Part shown: positions 35,337 to 46,966 of the stretch, one piece after another
Position numbering within the stretch: the stretch's first letter is position 1
How the letters are laid out: each line of letters starts with the position of its first letter
From: Flavobacteriales bacterium
GTDB lineage: Bacteria > Bacteroidota > Bacteroidia > Flavobacteriales_F > PHOS-HE28
Direction of reading: 5' to 3'
Length of the DNA: 64,000 nt
NCBI GenBank assembly: GCA_016710965.1
Contig: JADJTW010000003.1
Span: 1-64,000, forward strand
The notes under the pieces: generated by a model
Told to the model about the DNA's origin: nothing
What the model saw: the letters and a program-made list of their open reading frames with translations, nothing else
Databases searched by the model: none
Translations under genes and position numbers: made by a program

Positions 35337-36758
35337 ATGGAACACATGAACGACGGACACCTACCCTTGCCCGACCGCGACGCTCAACGGGGCTGCGTGG
35401 AACGCTACGAGGCCATGATCAGCCGCAACGGCCAGCAGTTCTTCGATGTGGAGGAATTCGAGCTGATCATAGACCACTACCTGGAGGCCAACGACACGCG
35501 CCGCGCCAAGGAGGTGCTGGAGCTTGCCCAGATGCAGCATCCCGGTTCCTTGGACATCATGTTCAGCGAGGCCATCGTGCTCATGAACATGGGCCGGCTG
35601 AACAAAGCGCTGGAGGTGCTGGACGCCATCGGCAAGCTGGAACCCTTCAACGAAGAAGTGCATTTGCACAAGGCTGGCATCTACAGCCAGTTGCGCAACT
35701 ATCGCCGCGCCATAGAACACTATAAGCGTGCGCTCGAACTTGCTGAAGAGGGACGTGACGAGATCCTGCTGGACCTCGCCTTCGAGCATGAGAACATCGA
35801 GGCGTTCGACCAGGCCATAGACCTGTTGAAGCGCGCGCTGGAGATCAACCCGGAGAACGAGGCCGTCCTTTATGAGCTGGCGTACTGCCACGAGTTGACC
35901 GATACGCACCAGGCCGCCGTGGCCTACTTCAAGCGTTTCACCAACGACCATCCGTACAGCTTCGTCGCCTGGTTCAATCTGGGCAACGCGCTCTCGCGTC
36001 TCGAACGGTACGATGAGAGCAATGAAGCGCTGGACTACTGCCTGGCCATCGATGACAAGTTCAGCTCCGCGTGGTTCAGCAAAGCGCGCAACCTGCTCAT
36101 CGCCGGCGAATACCAGCAAGCCATCGCTTGCTACCAGGAAACACTGGCCAACGACGGACCGCAAGCCATCACCTTCAGCTACATCGGCGAGTGCTACGAG
36201 AAGATGGAACGCTTCGAGCAGGCGCTGATCCATTACGACCAGGCCCTTGCGCTGGACCCCAACTGGGTGGATGCCTGGATCGGACGCGGCGTGGTGAAGG
36301 ACATGACAGGCCATCTGCCGGAATCGATAAAGGACCTGGAGGTGGCGGTGAAGCTGGCACCGGACCACGGCGATGCGTGGTACTATTACGCCAATGGCCT
36401 CGCGCGTGCCCAGCGCTTCGAGGAATCCATGGCGGCGTACACCAAGTTGAACCTGCTCGATCCTGCCAACCTCGATGCCTGGATGGACCACGCCGACCTG
36501 ATGCTGAACTTGAAGGGCCCTGAGGTGGCCCTGCGGAAACTGAAAGAAGGCGAGCAGGTGCATCAACTGACAGCCCGCTACCGTTACCGCATGGTCAGCT
36601 ATCTGCTGCGCGCCGGACAAGAGCAGCAAGCCCTGCTTGAACTGGAGGAGGTCCTGAGCACCGACCATTCCAGCCATGCGCAGTTACTGGAGCACTACCC
36701 CGAAGCCGCCGCGATGCCGCAGGTGATCCACTTGCTGGAACTGTACAAGCAACGATGA
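35337..36758 (+). CDS. Tetratricopeptide-repeat protein
   Basis: 473 residues made almost wholly of TPR helices, about twelve repeats, without signal peptide or membrane segment. Clear repeats include YDQALALDPNWVDAWIGRG and LKRALEINPENEAVLYELAY. Such proteins are scaffolds; the partner is unknown. ATG 35337 is used, with 35346 as an alternative. The stop overlaps the next start (ATGA), and the following five genes are in the same direction with very short gaps or overlaps. Confidence 0.85.
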   Translation: MEHMNDGHLPLPDRDAQRGCVERYEAMISRNGQQFFDVEEFELIIDHYLEANDTRRAKEVLELAQMQHPGSLDIMFSEAIVLMNMGRLNKALEVLDAIGKLEPFNEEVHLHKAGIYSQLRNYRRAIEHYKRALELAEEGRDEILLDLAFEHENIEAFDQAIDLLKRALEINPENEAVLYELAYCHELTDTHQAAVAYFKRFTNDHPYSFVAWFNLGNALSRLERYDESNEALDYCLAIDDKFSSAWFSKARNLLIAGEYQQAIACYQETLANDGPQAITFSYIGECYEKMERFEQALIHYDQALALDPNWVDAWIGRGVVKDMTGHLPESIKDLEVAVKLAPDHGDAWYYYANGLARAQRFEESMAAYTKLNLLDPANLDAWMDHADLMLNLKGPEVALRKLKEGEQVHQLTARYRYRMVSYLLRAGQEQQALLELEEVLSTDHSSHAQLLEHYPEAAAMPQVIHLLELYKQR

Positions 36759-37555
36759 ACTACAGCCTGTCGCACATCCCCGCCCGCTCCACCAAGCCGC
36801 GCGAGGAAGGTCTTACCATGGTGATGGACAAGGGCTTGAGCATGAGGCAGGCCGAGGACATGCTGGACAGTTCCGGCACGCTCATCGATCTGGTCAAGCT
36901 CGGCTTCGGCACGTCCTTCGTCACCTCGCGGCTGAAGGAGAAGATCGCCCTGTACCAGAAGGCGGATATGCGCGTGTACCTCGGCGGAACGCTCTTCGAA
37001 GCCTTCGTGGCCCGCGGGCAGTTCAAGGATTACCGCAAGTTGCTTGACCAATTGGGCCTGGACACCGTAGAGGTCAGCGATGGCTCCATCAACATGCCTG
37101 CGAAGGAGAAGTGCAAGTACATCGGCGAGCTCGCGAAGCACTTCACCGTCCTTAGCGAGGTGGGCAGCAAGGAGAGCGGCATCCTCATCAGCCCTGCGAA
37201 ATGGGTGAGCATGATGCGCACCGAGCTCGATGCCGGCAGTTGGAAGGTGATCGCCGAAGCACGCGAGAGCGGCACCGTAGGCATCTATCGCCCCAGCGGC
37301 CACGCGCACACCGCCTTGGTGAACCGCATTCTGGCGAAGGTGGCCGGCAAGGACATCCTGTGGGAAACACCGCAGAAATCGCAGCAGGTGTGGTTCATCA
37401 AGCAGCTGGGCGCCAACGTGAACCTGGGCAACATCGGGCCCGAGGAAGTGATCCCGCTGGAGACCCTGCGCTTGGGACTGCGCGGGGACACCTTCTTCCA
37501 ATACCTGCCCGAAAGCGTGGCCGAGAAGCTCCGGCAAGTGAAGGCAGAAAGTTGA
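36755..37555 (+). CDS. comA: Phosphosulfolactate synthase-like protein (ComA family)
   Basis: 266 residues. The family adds sulfite to PEP to give (2R)-phospho-3-sulfolactate, the first step of coenzyme M synthesis in archaea. Recognisable parts are KPREEGLTMVMDKGLS, FVTSRLKEKIALY, VYLGGTLFEAF and VEVSDGSINMP. Bacteroidota do not make coenzyme M, and their ComA homologs are thought to serve other sulfonates; a link to sulfonolipids is only a guess. It overlaps the TPR gene by four bases and lies 35 bases before a rhodanese, so sulfur metabolism is a reasonable theme. Confidence 0.86.
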   Translation: MNYSLSHIPARSTKPREEGLTMVMDKGLSMRQAEDMLDSSGTLIDLVKLGFGTSFVTSRLKEKIALYQKADMRVYLGGTLFEAFVARGQFKDYRKLLDQLGLDTVEVSDGSINMPAKEKCKYIGELAKHFTVLSEVGSKESGILISPAKWVSMMRTELDAGSWKVIAEARESGTVGIYRPSGHAHTALVNRILAKVAGKDILWETPQKSQQVWFIKQLGANVNLGNIGPEEVIPLETLRLGLRGDTFFQYLPESVAEKLRQVKAES

Positions 37556-37590
37556 AGACGGTGAAGAGAATTACGACAGGCATTCACGGA

Positions 37591-37908
37591 ATGAAGGAGA
37601 TCACCGCCACCGAACTGAAGCGCATGCGTGAGGCCGGGACGCCGCACCAGCTCATTGACGTGCGCGAGCCATACGAAGCCGAAGCATGCAGCATCGGCGG
37701 CCAGCTCATTCCCATGGGCGAGATCCTGGACCGCCTGGCCGAGATCCGCCGCGATGGGCCGGTGATCCTGCATTGCAAGAGCGGCAATCGCGCAGCTGCC
37801 GTGATCCAAGCGCTCGAATCGCGCTATGGTTTCTGCGATCTGATCAACCTCGCCGGAGGCATTGCCGCATACGCCGCCGAGGTGGAGCCTGCCCTCAACT
37901 GCGATTGA
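37591..37908 (+). CDS. Single-domain rhodanese
   Basis: A 105-residue cytosolic sulfurtransferase domain. CH2A-like LIDVREPYEAEAC lies at the N-terminal third and the active-site loop HCKSGNRA provides the persulfide-forming Cys. The C-terminus NLAGGIAAYAAEV is typical. It may hand sulfur to the ComA-type enzyme encoded upstream or act in general thiol metabolism; only gene order suggests the former. ATG 37591 is the only start that keeps the whole fold. Confidence 0.9.
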   Translation: MKEITATELKRMREAGTPHQLIDVREPYEAEACSIGGQLIPMGEILDRLAEIRRDGPVILHCKSGNRAAAVIQALESRYGFCDLINLAGGIAAYAAEVEPALNCD

Positions 37909-37918
37909 CACCTCATAC

Positions 37919-38580
37919 ATGGAACCGATCCAGGAGTTCTGGTATTTCATCACGCACCTCAACATCACCTTGCCTGCGTTCATCGAAGCGCATGGCAACC
38001 TGGTGTACGCGCTGCTCTTCGCCATCATCTTCATCGAGACCGGCTTCGTCATCATGCCCTTCTTGCCCGGCGACTCCTTGCTCTTCGTGGCAGGTTCGCT
38101 GGCCGTGGGGCCGCACCATCGCTCGATCTGGCCACGCTCTTCGGCCTGCTGTTCCTGGCCGCCGTGCTGGGCGACAACATCAATTACTGGGTGGGCCGCT
38201 TCTTCGGGCCGCGCATCGTGAAGTGGCGCACCTTCGGGCGCGACCTCGTGCAGCAGAAGCACCTGGACAAGACGCACGCCTACTTCGAGAAGTACGGCGT
38301 CAAGACGATCATCATCGCGCGCTTCGTTCCCATCGTGCGCACCATTACTCCCTTCGTGGCCGGCATCGGGGCCATGGACTACCGGCGCAGGTTCCTGCCC
38401 TTCGATGTTGCGGGCGGCGCTTTGTGGATCGGACTATTGCTCCTGGCTGGCTACGCGTTCGGCAATCACCCCTTCGTGCGTGAGAACTACGAAACGGTGA
38501 TCCTCGCCATCGTGTTCATCAGCGTGCTGCCGATGATCGTTGAGTTCGTGCGGCAGAGGCGCAATACACGCAAGGGATGA
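37919..38580 (+). CDS. DedA-family membrane protein, split by a one-base deletion
   Basis: About 220 residues after repair. The first frame gives MEPIQEFWYFITHL and FIETGFVIMPFLPGDSLLF, the DedA motif with F.PGD. The second gives LDLATLFGLLFLAAVLGDNI and INYWVGRFFGPR. It then carries the conserved ARFVPIVRTITPFVAG and a final helix. DedA proteins are undecaprenyl-phosphate or phospholipid flippases/transporters in the inner membrane. At 38107-38110 there are four G; a fifth restores AVGAAPSLDLATLF. The remaining sequence is intact, so a consensus error is likely. Its stop overlaps the aroE start (ATGA). Confidence 0.9.
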
Positions 38581-39326
38581 GCGTTGCTGAACGCGTGGTA
38601 CGCTACGGGCTCATCGGCACCCCCCTCTCCCATTCGTTCAGCCAGCAGTACTTCACGCAGAAGTTCCTTCGGGAAGGGCTCAGCAACCACCGCTACGAGC
38701 TGTTCCCCATTGATGCGATCGATGCGCTGCCGCGATTGATCGAGGATTCACCAGGACTACGAGGTTTGAACGTGACAATACCCTACAAGCAAAGCATCAT
38801 TCCATTCCTGAGTCGGGTGGATCCGCTCGCTGCCGCTGTGGGGGCCGTCAATTGCATACGCATCGGCGAAGACGGGCTCACGGGATACAATACGGATGTT
38901 GAGGGCTTCCGTCGGACCCTGTTGCCGTTGCTCAAGGGGAACAAGCCGCGCGCGCTGGTGCTCGGCAGCGGTGGTGCCAGCCGTGCCGTGGCTTTCGTCC
39001 TCAAGGAGCAAGGCATCCGATTCCGTGTTGTGAGCCGAAGCCGTGAGCGTGGCGATATGACCTGGAACCTTCTCGAGCCGATCATCGTGGACGTGTGCAA
39101 GCTCATCATCAATACCACTCCGCTCGGCATGCATCCTGACGTGGGGACCCTGCCACCGGTGCCGTATTCCTCCATCGGCCCGGGGCACACCCTCATCGAT
39201 CTCGTGTACAACCCGGAAGAGACGCTCTTCCTGCGCGAAGGCCAGGCGCGCGGTGCCACCATCGTCAATGGCATGGCCATGCTCCATGCGCAAGCCGACG
39301 CGAGCTGGGCGTTGTGGAATACCTGA
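38577..39326 (+). CDS. aroE: Shikimate dehydrogenase
   Basis: 249 residues. It reduces 3-dehydroshikimate to shikimate with NADPH in aromatic amino-acid synthesis. Substrate-binding motifs are GTPLSHSFSQ and NVTIPYKQSI with the catalytic Lys. AVNCIRI and GYNTDVEGF follow. The cofactor loop is LVLGSGGASRAVAFVL and the C-terminal motif is NGMAMLHAQA. It is slightly short but all motifs are present. Start MSVAERVVRYGLIG overlaps the DedA stop, and it ends the run that begins at 35337. Confidence 0.96.
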   Translation: MSVAERVVRYGLIGTPLSHSFSQQYFTQKFLREGLSNHRYELFPIDAIDALPRLIEDSPGLRGLNVTIPYKQSIIPFLSRVDPLAAAVGAVNCIRIGEDGLTGYNTDVEGFRRTLLPLLKGNKPRALVLGSGGASRAVAFVLKEQGIRFRVVSRSRERGDMTWNLLEPIIVDVCKLIINTTPLGMHPDVGTLPPVPYSSIGPGHTLIDLVYNPEETLFLREGQARGATIVNGMAMLHAQADASWALWNT

Positions 39327-39331
39327 TGGCG

Positions 39332-40144
39332 CTATGCGCTGGGTCCGTCGATCAGCAGCGTACGCAACACTTCCTTGAAGCGCTCGAACTTGTAGAGGTC
39401 ATTGTGCCGCCCGGTTGGGAAAGTGAAGAGCTCGCGGTGCGTGCTGGCCGGGATGGCCGCGTACAGCTTCAGCGCGCTGGAGTACGGCACCACCTGGTCC
39501 CGGCGACCGTGGAAGATGTAGACGGGACAGCGCACCCCACGCACCCGCTCGTCGCTGCGGAACCGATAGCGGAGCAACCAGCCGTACGGGATGAAGGGGA
39601 AATACGAGCGCGCCACGTCCGCCAGGTTGGCGAACGGCGTTTCCAGCAAGAGCATCCGCGGCGATCGTGCTGCGGCTACGGGGATCGCCAACGCGGCGCC
39701 AAGGGAACGGCCATGCAGCACGATCGCCTCCTCGGGCCACTTCTCGCGCAGGCGGTCATACCAGGCCAGCGCATCGGCTATGAGCGCGTCCTCGCTCATC
39801 CGGCCACGGCTCTTGCCGTAGCCGCGCGGGTCGGGCATGAGCACTTCGTAGCCGTGCTGCGTGAATCGCGCGGCCAGTCGGCCCCAACGCTTGAGGCCGC
39901 CTGCATTGCCGTGGAAGTAGAGCACTGCGCCGCGCGCATCCACGGCGGGGAATCGCAGCGCATGCAGTCGCGCGCCGTCGCGCTCCAGCCATTCCTCGCT
40001 GTAAGGACCGCCGAAACGGTACCGGTGATGACCACTGGCGTGATAACGGATGAAGATGAACCGCTCCTGGAAGATGAAGCAGAACAGGCAGATGCATGCA
40101 TACACCGCTGCGATCGTCAATAGCGCGCCAAGCACCCAGGACAT
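39332..40144 (-). CDS. Membrane-anchored alpha/beta hydrolase (BEM46/ABHD13-like)
   Basis: 270 residues. An N-terminal helix (LGALLTIAAVYACICLFCFI) anchors it to the membrane. The hydrolase core shows LYFHGNAGG (oxyanion loop), nucleophile elbow HGRSLGAALA, the acid in FHGRRDQVVPY and the catalytic His in PTGRHNDLY. The order and spacing fit the BEM46/ABHD13 group. The natural substrate is unknown; these enzymes are esterases or depalmitoylases at best by similarity. It converges on aroE with a five-base gap. Confidence 0.88.
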   Translation of the reverse strand: MSWVLGALLTIAAVYACICLFCFIFQERFIFIRYHASGHHRYRFGGPYSEEWLERDGARLHALRFPAVDARGAVLYFHGNAGGLKRWGRLAARFTQHGYEVLMPDPRGYGKSRGRMSEDALIADALAWYDRLREKWPEEAIVLHGRSLGAALAIPVAAARSPRMLLLETPFANLADVARSYFPFIPYGWLLRYRFRSDERVRGVRCPVYIFHGRRDQVVPYSSALKLYAAIPASTHRELFTFPTGRHNDLYKFERFKEVLRTLLIDGPSA

Positions 40145-40263
40145 GCGCCAAAGCTACCGGCACCGCACCGCTGCTTGCCGCAGCACCCTTCACGATCGAT
40201 CGTGGAATACCAATGGTCGCCACCACGGCGTTTCCCCTGGTAACGCCCGCTACATTCAGCCCC

Positions 40264-40569
40264 GTGAAAAAGCTGCTCGACCGCATACCCGAACGACTGC
40301 GCAATCGGTACGGCTTGGCTGTGCTGGTACTGGTAGGCTGGATCGCCATATTCGACAGCAGCGACCTGTGGACGACGTGGAAGAACCACCGCGAGCTGAG
40401 CGAGATGCAGGATCAGGCAGTGTGGTACACCGCCGAGATCGCACGCACCAAGGAGCAACTCACCGAGATCGCCAGCGACAAGGACCTGTTGGAGAAATTC
40501 GCCCGTGAGCGCTACTTGATGAAGCGCGATAACGAGGACATCTTCGTGCTGGTGGCCGAGAAGCGTTGA
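40264..40569 (+). CDS. FtsB/DivIC-like septum formation initiator
   Basis: 101 residues with the layout of FtsB: short cytosolic N-terminus, one membrane helix (YGLAVLVLVGWIAIF), a coiled coil (NHRELSEMQDQAVWYTAEI, then RTKEQLTEI) and the conserved end KFARERYLMKRDNEDIFVL. In the division complex it pairs with FtsL and FtsQ. The GTG at 40264 is preferred over upstream ATGs because TACATTCA, close to the -7 consensus, lies at 40248-40255 and the family start is short. The upstream frame overlaps the divergent hydrolase gene. Confidence 0.85.
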   Translation: MKKLLDRIPERLRNRYGLAVLVLVGWIAIFDSSDLWTTWKNHRELSEMQDQAVWYTAEIARTKEQLTEIASDKDLLEKFARERYLMKRDNEDIFVLVAEKR

Positions 40570-40659
40570 AGCACCGCTCTTGAGGGAAACCTTGAACGAA
40601 TTCCACTGCACCGGGTCGCGACCATGATCCGCACGGCCGTCTAGCTTTGGCGCCCGCCG

Positions 40660-41556
40660 ATGAGGATCGTCTTCCTGCTCTCCATGCCACGCAGCGGATC
40701 CACGCTGCTTCGACTGCACCTCGACCGTTTCCCTGGTGCCATCTCCGTTCCGGAGACGCATTTCTTCGTCTTCCAACAGCAATACGCGAGGTACGACCCG
40801 GCCAGGGACGAGCACCGCAAGCTCATCGCCACGCGGTGGAGCAACTTGCACACGATCCAGAAGTTCCCCATCGACAGGGATGCGCTGCGCCAACGTATCA
40901 TCGACCATGCCACGCGCTGGCAGGATGTGTTCACGTTCACTCTTGAGGCCTACCGCGCAGCGATGAAGCCGGGGATAACGGACCCGCTATGGATCGAGAA
41001 GTCTCCGCCTCACATCTTCTTCCAGCCCGCCATTCGCAGCATGTTCCCGCAGGCGCGATTCGTTTACCTGGTGCGCGACCCGCGTTCGGTCATCGGCAGC
41101 TTGAAGAGCATGCCGTGGAGCACCAGCAACGTCTTCGCGCTGTCGCGCAGCTGGAACAAAGCGCTGGCCCTCTCGCGTGATGCCGGCCATCATCATCTGG
41201 TGAGGTACGAGGACCTCGTGAGCGATCCCGAGGCGACCTTCAACACGCTGGCGTCATCGTTCGGGATCGAGGCGGACTATGCGGCTCTTGAACGTTTGGA
41301 CGATCGCGTGGAAAAGGGCAATTGGAACAGCGCCAATGCGCTCAAGCCGATCAGTGCGGACATGATGGAGAAGTGGAAGCAGCAGCTTTCGGCCCAGGAC
41401 AGCGACCTCGCCATCATCCAGCACGTATGCGCCGAAGGCATGCACCGCATGGGCTACGCATTCGAACCGGAGAAGAAGGACGCCAACTACAGGATCAACC
41501 TCTGGAGCGGCATGCTTCGCTTCGCGCTCTTGCGCGCGTTCGGCAGGCAGGTTTGA
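40660..41556 (+). CDS. PAPS-dependent sulfotransferase
   Basis: 298 residues. The phosphosulfate-binding loop is at the N-terminus (SMPRSGSTLLRLHL, residues 8-21), and the 3'-phosphate motif appears in VYLVRDPRSVIGSL. The fold is that of the broad sulfotransferase_3 family, which transfers sulfate from PAPS to carbohydrate, tyrosine or lipid acceptors. No glycan or lipid genes adjoin it, so the acceptor cannot be named. A last helical part (KWKQQLSAQDSDLA) closes the fold. Confidence 0.88.
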   Translation: MRIVFLLSMPRSGSTLLRLHLDRFPGAISVPETHFFVFQQQYARYDPARDEHRKLIATRWSNLHTIQKFPIDRDALRQRIIDHATRWQDVFTFTLEAYRAAMKPGITDPLWIEKSPPHIFFQPAIRSMFPQARFVYLVRDPRSVIGSLKSMPWSTSNVFALSRSWNKALALSRDAGHHHLVRYEDLVSDPEATFNTLASSFGIEADYAALERLDDRVEKGNWNSANALKPISADMMEKWKQQLSAQDSDLAIIQHVCAEGMHRMGYAFEPEKKDANYRINLWSGMLRFALLRAFGRQV

Positions 41557-41609
41557 GAAGGGGCGGCGGCGCTGTGGCGAAGTCCGCTCTTGCCATTCGA
41601 GACGGGCCG

Positions 41610-42080
41610 TCAGTGGTGATGCCCGCCCGCGCCATGCACGTGGCCATGGCTCAACTCGTCAGGCGTGGCCTCGCGCACTTCGGTGATCTCAACGCTGAAG
41701 TGCAAGGTGACGCCCGCGAGCGGGTGGTTCCCATTCAGCACCACTTGCCCGTCCTTCACTTCCATCACGCTCCACACCCGATGGTCAGGCGTCTGGAACT
41801 GCATGCCCTCCTCCACGGTCTGATCCCCGAATTTGTCCGCAGGAACGCGCTGCACCAATTGCGGATCGATCTCGCCATAGCCCTTGGCCGCTTCCACTTC
41901 CACTTGCATGCTGTCGCCGGCCTTGCGGCCTTCCATCTTCTCCTCGAGGCCCGGGACGATCATGCCGCCACCGTGTATATAGGCGAAGGCGTCCTTGCCG
42001 GCACTGGTATCCAGCAATTTGCCATCGGCATCGTTCAGGGTGTAATGGAAGGAGACGACGGAATTCTTCTGGATGAGCAT
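41610..42080 (-). CDS. slyD: FKBP-type peptidyl-prolyl isomerase, SlyD-like
   Basis: 156 residues. The N-terminus MLIQKNSVVSFHYTLNDADG and GGGMIVPGLEEKMEGRKAGD are typical of SlyD, with the insert-in-flap domain from about 70 to 125 (YGEIDPQLVQRVP). The C-terminus is His-rich (GHVHGAGGHHH) and probably binds nickel or other divalent metal. The protein is a cytosolic chaperone-isomerase. The start at 42080 is favoured because the family begins with KNSVVSFHY; longer frames run into the intergenic DNA. Confidence 0.93.
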   Translation of the reverse strand: MLIQKNSVVSFHYTLNDADGKLLDTSAGKDAFAYIHGGGMIVPGLEEKMEGRKAGDSMQVEVEAAKGYGEIDPQLVQRVPADKFGDQTVEEGMQFQTPDHRVWSVMEVKDGQVVLNGNHPLAGVTLHFSVEITEVREATPDELSHGHVHGAGGHHH

Positions 42081-42130
42081 GGTTTTGCAGAAATGGGGCG
42101 TGAATGTACACGGCTCCGTCCAACCGGCGA

Positions 42131-43663
42131 TCACTCCTTCACCACCTTCAGCCGCTGCACGGACCCGCCGATGTCCACGCTGAGCACGTACAGGCCAGGG
42201 GGAAGGACGGAGAGGTCGAGGATGTTGGTGTTGCGCCCAGCGAAAAGGACCCGCCCGGCGGCATCGGCGATGGAAATGGCCCCGATCGTCTGGCCTGCCG
42301 GAACCGAGATCCGCAATTCGCCATGGCAGGGATTGGGTGAGACATGGAATACGGGAACGGCGGCTTCATCCATGCCAATGGTGGCGCAGGGCAGAAGCGG
42401 CGTCAGGTATTGGCGCCGAACGTCGATGAAGGATTTCAGGCCGTAGATGGTTTGGGTTCCCCCGGGCCCGCCAGTAGTGGTGATGTTGCTCGTGAGGTTG
42501 GTGGTGAATTGTGCATTCGTGTATTGCTTGATGGGGTCGGCGAAGACATGCGGTTGGATCATGGCGGCGAGCTCGTCGATCCGCGGGTCCAAGAGCAGGT
42601 TCGTGAAGACCTCCCACGCCGCGCAATACTCCACCAGATAAGCCTGGTAGAAGGAAGGCGTGCTCATGATCTTGGTCATCAACGGCCGCGTGTTCGCCAC
42701 ATAGTTCGGAGCGAGGTTCACGAGGTTGCTCTGCCCGCCGCTGTACCGCCCAAAGGCTTCGTTCGCATCCCATTTGATCCAATTCCACTTCAATGTGGTG
42801 CTGTCGTGGTACACGTAGTAGTTGCGCGCGCTGTTGATATAGCTGTCCAGATTCGCGAACAGGTTGTCGATGGCGAGCGAACGCAGCACGGGTTGCCACT
42901 CCCAGAGTCCGGGTAGCGTGGCTTCCACTTGGTTGGTAGTGGAGTTGTTGATCACATCGATCAGGTCGATGAGGTCGCCCCAGTCGTCCTCCGCTTCGTT
43001 CGTCTTCAGCTCATAGCGCGCGGTGTATCCGGCTTGCGAAGACCCGTGCCAAGCGAGGTCCGCTGCCGTCGTTCCTCCGCTTCCACCGCCGAACTGGTCA
43101 CCAGCCTTGAAGAGGTTGCCGCGCTGGTCATCGATCCACCGATCGAGGAACTCCTTGTCCACCTGTTCCACTACACCGTAGAACCCGAGCAAGGAACCAT
43201 TGATGGTGATGTTACCGAAGATGGCGCGCGGAGCCAGCACGCCTTGGTCAAGACAGAAATCGAAGAAGATCTTCTCTCGCAGCAACGTTGGGTCGTTGAA
43301 CCCGTTGTTCAGGTTCAGCTTCTTCATCCCGTGGTACTTCTGCCCGTTCACGTACTCGTTGAAGTCGATCTTCATGCTCTTCTTCACCGGTAGCCCGTAG
43401 CTGCTGTTGCCCTTGAAGCGGACACCCACACTGTCATATGCGTAGGTCCCCGTGGCATCGGAAAGCACTACGCTGGCCAGCAGTTGCCGTTCGAGGCCTT
43501 CATTGTAATAGGCGATGAGGCTGTCCCAATAGCTGGGCTGGGCGAAGGTTAGTTGGATGTCGATGACCTGGTCGGTATTGAACAGGCTGTCGCTGGGTGC
43601 CTGGGCGCTTGCAACGCCTGGCAGGAGGAAGTAAAGAGCGAGAGAGAAGTGCTTCGTGCGCAT
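42131..43663 (-). CDS. Secreted CotH-kinase-family protein with T9SS sorting domain
   Basis: 510 residues with signal peptide MRTKHFSLALYFLLPGVASA. The CotH domain runs from about 35 to 400: VGVRFKGNSSYG, KKSMKIDFNEY, LNLNNGFNDPTLLREKIFFD, then FYGVVEQVDKEFL and KWNWIKWDANEAFG, as in the kinase-like spore-coat CotH proteins. Bacteroidota versions are secreted and their substrate is unknown. The sorting domain starts VSPNPCHGEL and ends QRLKVVKE. It diverges from the mutase gene with starts less than 90 bases apart. Confidence 0.9.
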   Translation of the reverse strand: MRTKHFSLALYFLLPGVASAQAPSDSLFNTDQVIDIQLTFAQPSYWDSLIAYYNEGLERQLLASVVLSDATGTYAYDSVGVRFKGNSSYGLPVKKSMKIDFNEYVNGQKYHGMKKLNLNNGFNDPTLLREKIFFDFCLDQGVLAPRAIFGNITINGSLLGFYGVVEQVDKEFLDRWIDDQRGNLFKAGDQFGGGSGGTTAADLAWHGSSQAGYTARYELKTNEAEDDWGDLIDLIDVINNSTTNQVEATLPGLWEWQPVLRSLAIDNLFANLDSYINSARNYYVYHDSTTLKWNWIKWDANEAFGRYSGGQSNLVNLAPNYVANTRPLMTKIMSTPSFYQAYLVEYCAAWEVFTNLLLDPRIDELAAMIQPHVFADPIKQYTNAQFTTNLTSNITTTGGPGGTQTIYGLKSFIDVRRQYLTPLLPCATIGMDEAAVPVFHVSPNPCHGELRISVPAGQTIGAISIADAAGRVLFAGRNTNILDLSVLPPGLYVLSVDIGGSVQRLKVVKE

Positions 43664-43748
43664 GGAGGAGGAGGTCGGCGAACTGATCGATTCGACCGTG
43701 CAAGGTCGTTGTGGTTTGATCAACGAAGGAAGCGCGATCTTCGCAACG

Positions 43749-46895
<3,147 letters not shown>

Positions 46896-46933
46896 TCGGC
46901 ATATCCCGAACGATTGATCAACGCACCTGTACC

Positions 46934-46952
46934 GTCGACCCACTGGGTCGAC
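46934..46952. repeat. REP palindrome, copy 1 (upstream of the RAYT gene)
   Basis: GTCGACCCACTGGGTCGAC, arms of nine bases around one central base. It ends 14 bases before the RAYT start and lies in the opposite orientation to the two copies inside the gene, judged by the flanking G-C/G-TAC. Confidence 0.85.
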
Positions 46953-46966
46953 CCTCCGGAACTTCC

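Noticed and set aside
35361..36677. 438-codon minus-strand frame
   Set aside because: Antisense to the TPR gene; no start signal or domain.
43664..43748. Cobalamin riboswitch before the B12-dependent mutase
   Set aside because: The 85-base gap is too short and shows no B12-box-like stem arrangement.
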